Of a stretch of DNA of 64,000 nucleotides, positions 53,558 to 61,865 are shown piece by piece. Numbering within the stretch: position 1 is the first letter of the stretch; every line of letters starts with the position of its first letter. Made by a program: the position numbers and the translations under genes. Origin of the DNA: UMGS1052 sp045580005 (GTDB lineage Bacteria; Bacillota; Clostridia; Oscillospirales; CAG-382). Under the pieces are notes generated by a model. The model saw nothing but the letters and a program-made list of their open reading frames with translations, ran no database searches and was not told the DNA's origin. The DNA is taken from contig JAZNMZ010000061.1 in the NCBI GenBank assembly GCA_045580005.1, forward strand, positions 1 through 64,000, written 5' to 3'.

Positions 53558-54289
53558 ATGAAAAACATGAAATATGTAGTGCTTGTAAGTTTTATTGTTA
53601 TGACCGTTTTTCTTACATCATGTAGTAATGTTGCAGGCATAGATGAATCTGTTTCGGTTGGAAATATGACAGTTACTGTAACCGATATATATACAGAAAA
53701 TCAGTATACATATATGATAGCTCGGTTGACATTTAATACTCCGGGATCTTATATAGACGGAGTTTTTACAAGTTGTAATGTTGTTGGGAATGGCAATGGC
53801 GGTTATAGCTTTGATTTGATTGGATATAATAAAGAAGAACAAACTCAAACATATTTAGTTCAGTATCATCCAACACCCAAATCTAAAAAAATCGTCATGG
53901 AGCTTGGTTCCTACAGGTCACAAATAAATCCGTTGGAATTGATATCCGATGCAAGATTTAAATTCTCAATAGATCTTTCGGAAAGCAGTGTGCCCATAAA
54001 AACCGTTGAAATTAATGATCAAGTGATATCTCGAATTCAAATTTTCAGAGATCTTATTATTATTGAATCCGCAAGAATTGATAATAAATATGCCGATTTG
54101 AAGGGATACGATATCGAAGTGTGCAGTATCGACGATACTGAAATCGCTGTTGGCATTAATACTTTGGATTTGGATAAAAGCGCACATAAAGCATATTTGC
54201 TATTAAATGACGAAGTTGAGGATCAAACTTCAATAGAAATCCTAATTAATGAAAAAACTTATTTAATTAACTTATCTGAAGGAGAATAG
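53558..54289 (+). CDS. Lipoprotein of unknown function
   Basis: 243 residues with a lipoprotein signal (VFLTSCSN, lipid Cys near 22) and an all-beta exported region (VGNMTVTVTDIYTENQYTYM) resembling DUF4179- or DUF4352-like immunoglobulin folds. It ends 2 bases before the next gene, so the two form an operon. ATG 53558 is preceded at some distance by AAAGGTCAG. Function is not assigned. Confidence 0.65.
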   Translation: MKNMKYVVLVSFIVMTVFLTSCSNVAGIDESVSVGNMTVTVTDIYTENQYTYMIARLTFNTPGSYIDGVFTSCNVVGNGNGGYSFDLIGYNKEEQTQTYLVQYHPTPKSKKIVMELGSYRSQINPLELISDARFKFSIDLSESSVPIKTVEINDQVISRIQIFRDLIIIESARIDNKYADLKGYDIEVCSIDDTEIAVGINTLDLDKSAHKAYLLLNDEVEDQTSIEILINEKTYLINLSEGE

Positions 54290-54291
54290 TT

Positions 54292-55812
54292 ATGAAATTG
54301 AGATCTAATAAGTATATAAGAATTGCCACATTTCTGATAGCCGTAATTATGTGTATTCTGACAATTCCTGCTAATGCGCTTGATTCGGTTAGAATGGAAA
54401 AACAGTATTATGCAGATATAGCATATGGAAAAATATTTATAGATGGGGTGAATCAACCGATAAGAACCAGCTCGCAGCTTGATACTCAAATAGAAAATGT
54501 CGGTATATACAATCGTGATGATATGTATATATTGAAATTCGGTTATGAAAATACGGAGTTTGAAATCGAATGTAAATCGGTAGAAGCCAAAGCCAATAAT
54601 GAAAATTCTGATCATTACTTGTTTTCACCCATTGGATTTTCTTCTGACATGTTTAATTGTGTTTCGATAAGCTTTACCACTTCCGCCAATATACATGATT
54701 TAATGTCAGTAAATTCTAACTTTGTCGGAACCCCGGTGCTGTCCATTATATTTGAAAATAAAGATAACTCCGATGTATATTATTGGCAAGCACAGTTACT
54801 TTCAACATCAAGGACACTTATAAATATGAGAGTGAGCACTCTCACATCAGATATAGAAGCCGCTAACGAGTTCTATTATATCAAAGATACAGAGCGAATA
54901 GATAGTATTGATATATCAAATTATGATGGTTTGGATATTGCCTCGGAAGAAAGATGCGATGAACTAAAAGAAGAATTAGAAGCAAACGAGAACTCAAGGG
55001 TATTAGATTACGACAATCCCTATTTATCTTTGGGTATTCCTAATAGCATTTTTACAACTGCTACTGAAACTTGGAGATGGTTAACACCAGATCGAGATGA
55101 AAATGGTCAATATCTGCCGATTTATTATTATGCTTACTCGTATACGAAGTATGGTAATCCTAATATAATGACTCATATAATGATATTGGAGTGGTTGTTT
55201 AGAACGCCGGCGTCACATTCATATACAATCGAAAACGGAGTTACTTATGCTAGCTTTGAAGGAATGTTCAGAATTGAAATGTTTAGGGATCCCGATACCG
55301 TGGTCTATTACACAGATACAGGACTATTTGACTATATGGAAGGAGGTAAGTTTTTGACACAAATCGATACCCCTTCTGTTGAGCTTAAAAAAACTAGCAC
55401 CAACATTCCGCATGTTGTAACCGGACGATATGAATTTAGTAACGCTGATAACGCCAGTATTTGGCCATTGGCTAACTTGGTATTGAAAGATGTAATGGTT
55501 GGAATTTTGGATGCTACTGGTTATGGGTATTTAGGCGCACTTGTTAACATAGTCGATTTGATTGCAAATCCTAGTGATGCTATTGGCGCAAGTGAAGCCA
55601 GTGAGCCTTTTGAGGTATACTCAAGCAGTTTTTATGTTCAGCAACAAAGATATGGACATGCCATGGGAAGCATAAAATCGGCAGTAAATGGCTACTTGAA
55701 TATTGAGGGCCATTTTTTAGGCAGTAGGGTTTGGTTTGCAACTCCAGAAACATACGGGGCGAGTGTAAAACAAATAACAGGAGTTGCTTATGTTTCTCCT
55801 TCTTATACATAA
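54292..55812 (+). CDS. Secreted protein of unknown function (506 aa)
   Basis: A signal peptide (about residues 1-30, ending IPANALDS) is followed by a soluble exported protein without anchor motif or recognised domain. Several segments are rich in Tyr and Asp. A late hydrophobic stretch (VMVGILDATGYGYLGALVNIVDLIA, split here as residues about 405-430) could insert in membranes. AAGGAGAATAGTT precedes the ATG. The lipoprotein just upstream may be its partner. A toxin-immunity pair is only a guess. Confidence 0.62.
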   Translation: MKLRSNKYIRIATFLIAVIMCILTIPANALDSVRMEKQYYADIAYGKIFIDGVNQPIRTSSQLDTQIENVGIYNRDDMYILKFGYENTEFEIECKSVEAKANNENSDHYLFSPIGFSSDMFNCVSISFTTSANIHDLMSVNSNFVGTPVLSIIFENKDNSDVYYWQAQLLSTSRTLINMRVSTLTSDIEAANEFYYIKDTERIDSIDISNYDGLDIASEERCDELKEELEANENSRVLDYDNPYLSLGIPNSIFTTATETWRWLTPDRDENGQYLPIYYYAYSYTKYGNPNIMTHIMILEWLFRTPASHSYTIENGVTYASFEGMFRIEMFRDPDTVVYYTDTGLFDYMEGGKFLTQIDTPSVELKKTSTNIPHVVTGRYEFSNADNASIWPLANLVLKDVMVGILDATGYGYLGALVNIVDLIANPSDAIGASEASEPFEVYSSSFYVQQQRYGHAMGSIKSAVNGYLNIEGHFLGSRVWFATPETYGASVKQITGVAYVSPSYT

Positions 55813-55844
55813 ATAAAGTGTTTGTAGCTTAGCTTGTACTCTAT

Positions 55845-55893
55845 ATAAATCTCCCACTAAATTGAAACTTCCAATTTGGTGGGAGATTTATTC
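55845..55893. terminator. Bidirectional terminator between convergent genes
   Basis: ATAAATCTCCCACTAAATT pairs with AATTTGGTGGGAGATTTAT around a short loop. A-rich and T-rich flanks on both sides suit termination of the secreted-protein gene and of the reverse M56 gene. Confidence 0.85.
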
Positions 55894-55930
55894 ACGCTAT
55901 ATTATCTATGTCACAACCTCAAATTTATAT

Positions 55931-57532
55931 TTATAAAAGCACAAGCTCATCCTTACAATCTCCGTTTATATCCCCTATAGAATATCCATAAGACCTTTCT
56001 CTCGTCAGATTCAAAAGATTGGCTGCATCAAATATTGAATCGATCCACACAAGTTCTGTCTCATTTTCAAATTCAAAGCCATCAACATAGTTGCTCCATT
56101 CACCGATAACATCAAGTTTTTTGAGAATTATATTTGTGATATCGGAATAAATGTTTAATATTGAATCATAACTGTTAAAATACTTGATTGCTGTATAATC
56201 ATCGAAAGAGGACGTTTGATTATCGTCCGATTCAGATGTATTATTTTCAGTTTCAGTATCCGGAAGGACGGTATCGACGTAGACCCTTTCAATATCTTCT
56301 GCAGTTGAAGAAACATCTGCGTTTTCTGTAGTTTCCTCCGTATTTTCGTTCATGTCATTGCCATTGTCAACAGCACAGCCGACAACGGTTCCGACAACTA
56401 TACAAAAAGCGAGAATAATCGTAATGAGCACGCGCCCTTTGAATTTGTTCTTCATATCGAGTATATTCATTATTCGAGTTTTGACGGCTTTTTTGTTTGG
56501 ATTGAAGTGGGTCGTAAGCGCCGTGTTCTTTGGCTTGCATTTTCTTACTATCTCCAAAACAACATTTCCGTACGAACGGCGGACGGCTTCGTCCATTCCC
56601 CAAAGTACACATTCATCGCAAGAAAGCTCCATCTCGTTATTGCAATGCTTTGCCGCGATATGAGCCAACGGGTTAAACCAATGTAATGTCCCCGCAAGCA
56701 GACAGAACAGCTTCACCCAAATATCGCCGCGGCGGTAGTGGGTCAATTCATGCGCAAAAATGCCAGCAAGTGAATTTTCCGTAAGTTCGATATCGGGCAA
56801 CAGTATCACAGGCTTGAAATATCCGTAAAGAACGGGACTGTTCACATCGGAACACACATAAATACGCGGAGCTTTTTGGATCTTATATCTGCCGCACATT
56901 ATATTGTAGACACTTTTTGTTTCAGCGGTGCAAAGGCTTTTCGCGCGATCGTACTTTCGTACGGTACTCAAATAACCTGCAATCCCGTATGTAAGGAAAG
57001 CAAGAGCCCCGACTTCCCAAACAATTACTATCAAAAGCGGTATATTGATCGGCTGCGGAATTTCGGGTATATCGGATGAGATAATCTTCGATTCCTCGGG
57101 AATTATTTCAACATCATCGGTCACCGTCGGAATATACGAAGGAAGATTTTCTATATTTTCATCAATGTTATTTGTTCCCTGAATGACGCCAAGCTGGTTA
57201 TCGATCCCCGGCTGAACATCGGGAATAATAATATCCGGGTTTGAGATCTCATCATCAAAAACGGTGTGTGTATCGATTGGTTTCAAATCGCCTTTGGGAA
57301 GCTCGGATGTGATCTCATCAAAATAAGGGAGATCGACTTGTACAACAAACAACGAAGGCATTTTAAACAAAACCACACCGATGCAAAGACTGAAGATCAC
57401 TACCATCCATACACTGTAACGACATCTTGCAGAAAACTTATTTCCGAATACTCTCATAAACAACAAAATGAGCAATATTAAAGAAGACATGGCAGCAGTC
57501 AGCCATGTTAAATGAAGACAAAAATCAGTCAT
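55931..57532 (-). CDS. M56 metallopeptidase (BlaR1/MecR1-like sensor)
   Basis: 533 residues on the reverse strand. N-terminal membrane helices are followed by the zinc protease motif HELTHYRRGD near residue 260 and EMELSCDECVLWG. A late helix (about 365-385) leads to an exported tail. The penicillin-binding domain of true BlaR1 is absent. The tail is acidic and ends in an EF-hand-like DINGDCKDEL. The family cleaves a paired repressor when triggered from outside; what this one senses is unknown. The end lies close to the terminator, so mild truncation is possible. It is co-transcribed with the BlaI-like gene 4 bases upstream. Confidence 0.85.
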   Translation of the reverse strand: MTDFCLHLTWLTAAMSSLILLILLFMRVFGNKFSARCRYSVWMVVIFSLCIGVVLFKMPSLFVVQVDLPYFDEITSELPKGDLKPIDTHTVFDDEISNPDIIIPDVQPGIDNQLGVIQGTNNIDENIENLPSYIPTVTDDVEIIPEESKIISSDIPEIPQPINIPLLIVIVWEVGALAFLTYGIAGYLSTVRKYDRAKSLCTAETKSVYNIMCGRYKIQKAPRIYVCSDVNSPVLYGYFKPVILLPDIELTENSLAGIFAHELTHYRRGDIWVKLFCLLAGTLHWFNPLAHIAAKHCNNEMELSCDECVLWGMDEAVRRSYGNVVLEIVRKCKPKNTALTTHFNPNKKAVKTRIMNILDMKNKFKGRVLITIILAFCIVVGTVVGCAVDNGNDMNENTEETTENADVSSTAEDIERVYVDTVLPDTETENNTSESDDNQTSSFDDYTAIKYFNSYDSILNIYSDITNIILKKLDVIGEWSNYVDGFEFENETELVWIDSIFDAANLLNLTRERSYGYSIGDINGDCKDELVLL

Positions 57533-57535
57533 TTT

Positions 57536-57931
57536 CTACTTTTCCTTTCTGTTAAGAAGTTCGGTCAGCTCGTCGATATCTCCGTCCGATAAGTTGTCCG
57601 AGTCTACAAGCGCCGCTATCAGCTTCTGCCACTTACCTCCGCATAGCTTGTCAACAAACGAATCAGCCTCTGCCGTACGGTACTCGTCTTCGGAGATAAG
57701 AGGAGTCAGTATCTTGTGACTCCTCTTATCCTGCGAATGTTCGATCCTTATGAATCCGCGATTACACAGACTTTCAACAAGCGTGTGTATCGCGGATTTT
57801 GAACATGGACGGATCGTCTGCAAATCATTGTATATATCAATGATCATTACCGGACGGTCGTATCTCCACATCACAAGCATGATATCAAGTTCAGCATCGG
57901 GAAGTCTTGCTATTTTTCGTTCTTTTTTCAT
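57536..57931 (-). CDS. BlaI/MecI/CopY-family repressor
   Basis: A 131-residue winged-helix repressor. LPDAELDIMLVMW at the start and SKSAIHTLVESLCNRGFI are family signatures. It would repress its own operon until cleaved by the M56 partner. The start at 57931 is chosen because GACGAGGTGTAAC lies directly ahead on the reverse strand; an upstream GTG/ATG at 57946 is inside this site. No beta-lactamase gene is nearby. Confidence 0.9.
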   Translation of the reverse strand: MKKERKIARLPDAELDIMLVMWRYDRPVMIIDIYNDLQTIRPCSKSAIHTLVESLCNRGFIRIEHSQDKRSHKILTPLISEDEYRTAEADSFVDKLCGGKWQKLIAALVDSDNLSDGDIDELTELLNRKEK

Positions 57932-57947
57932 GTTACACCTCGTCACA

Positions 57948-57995
57948 TTATCTAATCTTTTAGATAATTATATCACAATTATCTAAAGTTTTCAA
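57948..57995 (-). promoter_or_regulatory. Promoter and BlaI-type operator
   Basis: On the reverse strand TTGAAA (57995-57990), 17 bases, TATAAT (57972-57967). Three copies of the ATCTAA/TTAGAT half site form two overlapping inverted repeats (ATTATCTAA with TTAGATAAT, and TTAGATAATT with AATTATCTAA) that cover the -10 box and spacer. Autorepression by the BlaI-like protein is the simple reading. Confidence 0.8.
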
Positions 57996-58051
57996 TAGTT
58001 TGAGAAAATTTCATAGTGTAAACATATTATGAACAACAGACAGTTCTTCCT

Positions 58052-58235
58052 ATATCATTGCATTGATGTATTCAATTTTTCGACGAGAGATTCATTTTAC
58101 CATACTATCAAGGGAAGAGGTGCCGTTATCGGAAAAATCTGCCCGATAAAACCGATTGTGTTCTAATCTCTTCTTCCTACCATTACATCACCCATTTGGT
58201 GAAAACTTTGATTCTGATTTTAGATAGCACTATCA
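58052..58235 (-). repeat. Right copy of the inverted repeat (full length)
   Basis: The reverse complement of this stretch equals the copy at 53098-53201 plus about 80 extra central bases. The pair faces inward around the 5-kb segment with the two exported proteins and the M56/BlaI genes. No transposase is coded inside the repeat; it resembles a MITE or a leftover of an insertion sequence. Confidence 0.85.
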
Positions 58236-58321
58236 CCCCTTTTCGCCGTTCCTTTGGTAACCCTCAAATAACCCCGCGTCTATAAAAATAAACCGTCCTC
58301 TGGTATAATAATAGGTGTAAG

Positions 58322-58645
58322 CGGGTGCAAGAATCGAACCGCAAGGCGAAGACCGAATCCCGTATGTGGGTATACTGTGCGGGTAAATATGAGAATCATT
58401 CAAACATTCTCTTTGAGTACTCTACTACAAGAAGCGGAGACAATGCACAAAAGTTTCTTGCCGGCGATCGCGGCTATCTTGTGTGTGACGGATACGATGG
58501 CTACAATAAGCTGACCTGTGTCACCCGATGCGGATGCTGGGCTCATGCAAGGCGCAAGTTTGTAGAGGCATTACCGACGGACAAAGAATTACTTGCCACC
58601 TGTGCCGCCGCCAAGGGTGTTGAGATATTAAAATCCATCTCGCAC
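58322..58645 (+). pseudogene. IS66-family transposase fragment
   Basis: About 100 residues in frame: VQESNRKAKTESRMWVYCAG, FEYSTTRSGDNAQKFL, CDGYDGYNKL and CGCWAHARRKFVEALP are diagnostic of the DDE domain of IS66 transposases. Both ends are missing: the sequence enters the family mid-domain and leaves it after about residue 105, when the frame runs into unrelated codons up to 58702. It is a dead remnant. Confidence 0.85.
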
Positions 58646-58702
58646 CGTGGGGCTGTCTTATATACGCGATGTGTAACAGATGTTATCGTTTTGGATGTAT
58701 GA

Positions 58703-59083
58703 GTGAATTCTACACTTCGATTCGAACATTTATTTCTTCGGTGCCTATTATGTCTTCAACATATTGACACAATACCAAATTATCTCTATTTTTTAATATA
58801 TTATAAGATATATATGTTTTCTTGGAATCTTTCATTTCAACTTTTTAGGTTGATTATATGTATGCAATTGTTCAATCTCGAGTTGCTCTAAATACATCGT
58901 GCTGTGGGCAACAAAAAGTTTGTTTTTGTTGAAATTATTGTTCCGAGTTTAATTTTTCCTTGTAGTGTCTTTAGTGATATTGTCATTAGACGCTATACGA
59001 TCACATCTGCGGACAAATACTCGTGAAAATACGCACAGGTGGGTAGAAATTTGAGTATTTTCAAAATATTTTTTAAAAACCCA
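58703..59083. other. Gap without recognised content
   Basis: AT-rich sequence between the IS66 remnant and the next promoter. A 62-codon frame here (58703-58891) has no ribosome binding site and a phage-like hydrophobic composition typical of AT-rich noise. Nothing else is seen. Confidence 0.5.
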
Positions 59084-59112
59084 TTGACAAACCAATAAAA
59101 GCGTTGTATAAT
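59084..59112 (+). promoter_or_regulatory. Strong sigma-A promoter
   Basis: TTGACA (59084-59089), 17 bases, TATAAT (59107-59112). It reads into the 27-codon frame and the structured leader of the HTH gene at 59411. Confidence 0.8.
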
Positions 59113-59173
59113 ATTAGCATAGAAACAATCAAAAGCCAAAGGTGTGTTCGATAAAGGAAAGGGGCGTGATTTC

Positions 59174-59257
59174 ATGAAGGGCGATGATTTGATTAACATC
59201 GCGAAGTTTGTAGAGATCTCTTCTATTGGGAAGAAAGAGAATAATAAAGAACTTTGA
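59174..59257 (+). CDS. Very small leader peptide or protein (27 aa)
   Basis: MKGDDLINIAKFVEISSIGK followed by KENNKEL and stop. GGAAAGGGGCGTGATTTC precedes the ATG. It is the first frame after a strong promoter, so it is probably translated. Whether the peptide or only its translation matters for control of the downstream gene is open. Confidence 0.45.
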   Translation: MKGDDLINIAKFVEISSIGKKENNKEL

Positions 59258-59303
59258 CACCCTCACAATCCCAAATTCAAAAATTGTTGGAGGGTAGCGT
59301 ATA

Positions 59304-59366
59304 CATCTACCGTCGCGGCAGTGCTTATGCTGAGCCTCAACGGACGGTATTATAATGATGTAGATG
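59304..59366. promoter_or_regulatory. Structured leader of the HTH gene
   Basis: CATCTAC (59304-59310) pairs with GTAGATG (59360-59366), and ACCGTC (59309-59314) pairs with GACGGT (59343-59348). The overlap of the two stems suggests alternative folds. It lies between the 27-aa frame and the ribosome binding site of the next gene. Confidence 0.45.
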
Positions 59367-59410
59367 CTTAAAAGGCTATATGCGCCTCCATATTAAGAAT
59401 GGAGTATAAT

Positions 59411-60109
59411 ATGAATAACAATCAGCAGCAAAATAAGGAAATAGATATTGGCTTCGATCAAGAGCAACTCGCCTATTTGGTTCGTAAATGCGTTGGCGAA
59501 TTTTCTATAGGTGATTACTCGAGATTGAGCGGCGTTTCAAGATCGTGGATATCAAAAAGCCTCGGAAAACGACTTGAAAGTACCCCTACACAGCGCATCT
59601 TGTCTTTGCTTTACCAGTCAAGTCAAGATCCGAATGTGAGGTTTGAAGAACTCCTTGAATGTTGCGGTAAGGCGCCGGACTTTGCGGCACTTGAACGTGC
59701 AACAGCTAATAGCATTATCAAGATTCAAGCGAAAAAGAATCTTATTCTCGATGTTGGTATCTTTATTAACGCACTTAATGAGATGGATAAAATCGTTAAT
59801 GATTCGTTTGAATTAGCTTATCAATCCGATAAATATACTATTAAGACAGGGGATCATTCTTACTTGTGCTATAACGCCTTAATCTATGGGAATACAGATG
59901 ATGAATATAAGAAAAGAAAGCTTTACGATACTGTAATGTTCTTACTTATGTTCGAGGCTACTAAAACTACAGATAATACTACGGAGATATTTGTTCTAAT
60001 AGACGATCAAGAGATCGCCAATAATGTACAGACAGCATTGAAGGCAACTTCCAAGCCGATCTCAATACTATTTACGGACAATTATCTATCGGCATCGAAA
60101 TTCAATTAA
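59411..60109 (+). CDS. HTH-domain regulatory protein (232 aa)
   Basis: The N-terminal third holds a helix-turn-helix (FSIGDYSRLSGVSRSWISKSLG), and the rest is a mixed alpha/beta domain without a recognised family. ATG 59411 is chosen because GGAG lies 7 bases ahead; the ATG at 59399 overlaps that site. It is probably a regulator of this block. A 129-residue gene follows 45 bases later. Confidence 0.65.
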   Translation: MNNNQQQNKEIDIGFDQEQLAYLVRKCVGEFSIGDYSRLSGVSRSWISKSLGKRLESTPTQRILSLLYQSSQDPNVRFEELLECCGKAPDFAALERATANSIIKIQAKKNLILDVGIFINALNEMDKIVNDSFELAYQSDKYTIKTGDHSYLCYNALIYGNTDDEYKKRKLYDTVMFLLMFEATKTTDNTTEIFVLIDDQEIANNVQTALKATSKPISILFTDNYLSASKFN

Positions 60110-60154
60110 ATAATTGAATATAAATATCAATATCAATAAAGGAGAACATTTGTT

Positions 60155-60544
60155 ATGTGCCAGCATGATAATTATGATCTCCCGGAGCAGCGACATCCCA
60201 GCATGTTAGAAAATGCCCTTTACAATGATCCAAAACTTGAGGAAGCGAGAAAGGAATTTGCATTCTATTTGAAAAATGCAATCCGATGCGCAGAAAAGAG
60301 CGGTCGTTATAGTGAAATCTTGTTTAGAGAACTCACGGATGTGTTTGAAAAGAGTATATCTGTCGCTCAGGAAGGAATACTTGATTTCGTTACCAGTCCA
60401 TATTTTATTTGCTATATGCTTAAAACATGGCTTGAAGGAATTAAAGATGAGTTCCCTGCGGACGAATTTACAAGAATTATTAAGATGACCAATGATCTGA
60501 TTGAAAAGGCAAAAGATAACGAAAATGCTGAACTTAACAAGTGA
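60155..60544 (+). CDS. Hypothetical protein (129 aa)
   Basis: A soluble, all-helical acidic protein (MCQHDNYDLPEQRHPSMLEN at the start). AAAGGAGAACATTTGTT precedes the ATG. It is probably in the same transcript as the HTH gene. No family is recognised. Confidence 0.6.
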   Translation: MCQHDNYDLPEQRHPSMLENALYNDPKLEEARKEFAFYLKNAIRCAEKSGRYSEILFRELTDVFEKSISVAQEGILDFVTSPYFICYMLKTWLEGIKDEFPADEFTRIIKMTNDLIEKAKDNENAELNK

Positions 60545-60844
60545 ATACATGTTCGATCTCGGGGGCAAAACTGCTGTAGCTCTGCAACTCTATAAGAGTT
60601 GCAGAGCGGCGGGTATGAGGTTTTCGAGTTCGAGATTACATAAAAAAGAAGGCGGATAGCCTTTCAAGAAGAGAAGGAGGACTTTGGTAAAGAATCGAAA
60701 GATGTTCTTACTCAAGAATATTATGAGTAAGTATTTGCGCATACATATATACTGTTCTGTTTAATTATTAAATTATCTTTTAAGCATCTAATGCAATATT
60801 GCGGGAAAGATTGCTGAAGGATGCGATCTTAAATTGGAGGTTCA
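60545..60844 (+). other. Non-coding structured stretch
   Basis: A perfect hairpin GCTCTGCAACTC (60579-60590) with GAGTTGCAGAGC (60596-60607) lies inside a larger fold closed by GATCTCG/CGAGAT bases (about 60555-60635). No T tail follows directly. A ribosome binding site AGAAGGAGG at about 60673-60680 precedes only a poor 26-codon TTG frame. The rest shows nothing. Confidence 0.5.
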
Positions 60845-60976
60845 ATGAATGGATACAAGGTCTTGCGTGTTCCGAATGGGCTATCGGTATACAGCGAACC
60901 GGCTATTGTTGTATCCGGTCGTGTCAAAGACGAAATAGTTGATAAATGGTCTTTGATCCTGACTGAACTCTGCTAA
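60845..60976 (+). CDS. Small hypothetical protein (43 aa)
   Basis: MNGYKVLRVPNGLSVYSEPA then IVVSGRVKDEIVDKWSLILT and ELC. TTGGAGGTTCA gives a good ribosome binding site. It ends inside the start of the 16S-like segment, so it may be chimeric. It is too short to name. Confidence 0.4.
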   Translation: MNGYKVLRVPNGLSVYSEPAIVVSGRVKDEIVDKWSLILTELC

Positions 60977-61070
60977 CTATGTACTCGGATTTACAGGGAA
61001 TAAAGAGTGCGTAGGCGGAATTAATAGTTGATGGATTTATATGGGATACAACCATATAAATTGGTCGTAA
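60958..61070 (+). pseudogene. Degraded 16S rRNA-like fragment (V4 region)
   Basis: CTGACTGAACTCTGCTAACTA, then CGGATTTACAGGGAATAAAG and GTGCGTAGGCGG follow the order of the conserved 16S segment around the 530 loop and helix 22: CTAACTACGT, CGGATTTACTGGGTGTAAAG, GTGCGTAGGCGG. The 530 loop itself is deleted. The hairpin TTTATATGGG/ACCATATAAA that follows mirrors the 16S hairpin ending CTCAACCC. It cannot function as rRNA. Confidence 0.6.
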
Positions 61071-61156
61071 AAAGCAATAATTTTCAGAAATTTACGAATG
61101 TACTCATAGGTATCATGGGTATAGGATCGCAATAAACGCATTTCATTTATACAAGG

Positions 61157-61208
61157 ATTGCGCCGAACAGTTTGAAGATAATCTTCGCATTGTTCGGCGC
61201 GATTAATT
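61157..61208. terminator. Long terminator-like hairpin
   Basis: TTGCGCCGAACA pairs with TGTTCGGCGCGA around an inner AAGAT/ATCTT stem. The following TTAATTAG is only a modest tail. It would end transcripts coming from the left. Confidence 0.65.
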
Positions 61209-61214
61209 AGAAAC

Positions 61215-61251
61215 AAGAAGAAGGATGTGATTCATACATCCTTCTTCTTAT
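61215..61251 (-). terminator. Terminator of the XRE repressor gene
   Basis: AAGAAGGATGT pairs with ACATCCTTCTT around a short loop and flanks the reverse-strand stop. A-rich and T-rich ends allow use in both directions. Confidence 0.65.
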
Positions 61252-61690
61252 TAGCTTGCATATGACAATATTCTGCAAAAGACTTGGCTTGTGCGAGGAG
61301 CTGATCCAACTGATCGTCCGTCAGATTCAAAGAAGTAATCAAAACTGTCAATTGATTGATTATCTCTATTTGCTTTGCAGATGCGTCGGCAGAGGAGAGA
61401 GGGGATCCGGTATCGGTTAACGAATATCCCGAAAGCTCCAACAGCCCGTTAGGAGCAACACCCAAAACTTGAGCAAACTTAACAACCAAATCAGAATTGC
61501 TTACTCTGCGATGACCCATCTCGATTTTGGTTATCTGTGTAGGGCTGCAACCTATTTTCTCGGCAAGCTCTACAACTGTCATTTCTTGAGAGCGGCGAAG
61601 TTCCCGAATACGGAGACCGAGGCGAGGATCAATATCCTTTCTTTTGATCTCATTACCGTTTTCATCATATAATTTGATTCGTTTAGGCAT
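61232..61690 (-). CDS. XRE-family repressor
   Basis: 152 residues. The HTH is clear at about residues 27-80 (LRIRELRRSQEMTVVELAEK, GCSPTQITKIEMGHRRVSNS). A C-terminal helical part (about 105-150) probably dimerises. Such proteins are the master repressors of conjugative elements. It is divergent from the sigma-like gene at 62162, with operator and both promoters between. AAAAAGGAGAAAACATC precedes the ATG on the reverse strand. Confidence 0.85.
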   Translation of the reverse strand: MPKRIKLYDENGNEIKRKDIDPRLGLRIRELRRSQEMTVVELAEKIGCSPTQITKIEMGHRRVSNSDLVVKFAQVLGVAPNGLLELSGYSLTDTGSPLSSADASAKQIEIINQLTVLITSLNLTDDQLDQLLAQAKSFAEYCHMQANKKKDV

Positions 61691-61709
61691 GATGTTTTCT
61701 CCTTTTTAG

Positions 61710-61763
61710 ATAGTGAAAAAATCACTATGGATATATTGTATCACAATTATAGTCAAAAGTCAA
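61710..61763 (-). promoter_or_regulatory. Promoter and palindromic operator of the XRE repressor
   Basis: Reverse-strand TTGACT (61763-61758), 17 bases, TACAAT (61740-61735). ATAGTGA (61710-61716) and TCACTAT (61722-61728) form a palindrome just downstream of the start point, a likely autoregulatory operator. Confidence 0.7.
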
Positions 61764-61815
61764 TAGTATTATTCAAGAAAAATTACTTCTACGTACCAGA
61801 AAGTGCGAAAAAGTA

Positions 61816-61844
61816 TTGACAAATGCATTTTTTAATGATAAAAT
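61816..61844 (+). promoter_or_regulatory. Promoter of the sigma-like gene
   Basis: TTGACA (61816-61821), 17 bases, TAAAAT (61839-61844). It gives a leader of about 310 bases before the ATG at 62162. Confidence 0.75.
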
Positions 61845-61865
61845 ATATATGAGCAGCTTTAAGCT

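Noticed and set aside
55931..57946. Beta-lactam resistance operon
   Set aside because: The M56 protein lacks a penicillin-binding domain and there is no beta-lactamase or PBP gene nearby.
58317..58331. IS66 terminal inverted repeat (GTAAGCGG...)
   Set aside because: The bases immediately continue into codons of the transposase domain, so the resemblance to an IS end is probably accidental.
58703..58891. 62-codon frame after the IS66 remnant
   Set aside because: No ribosome binding site and AT-driven hydrophobic composition.
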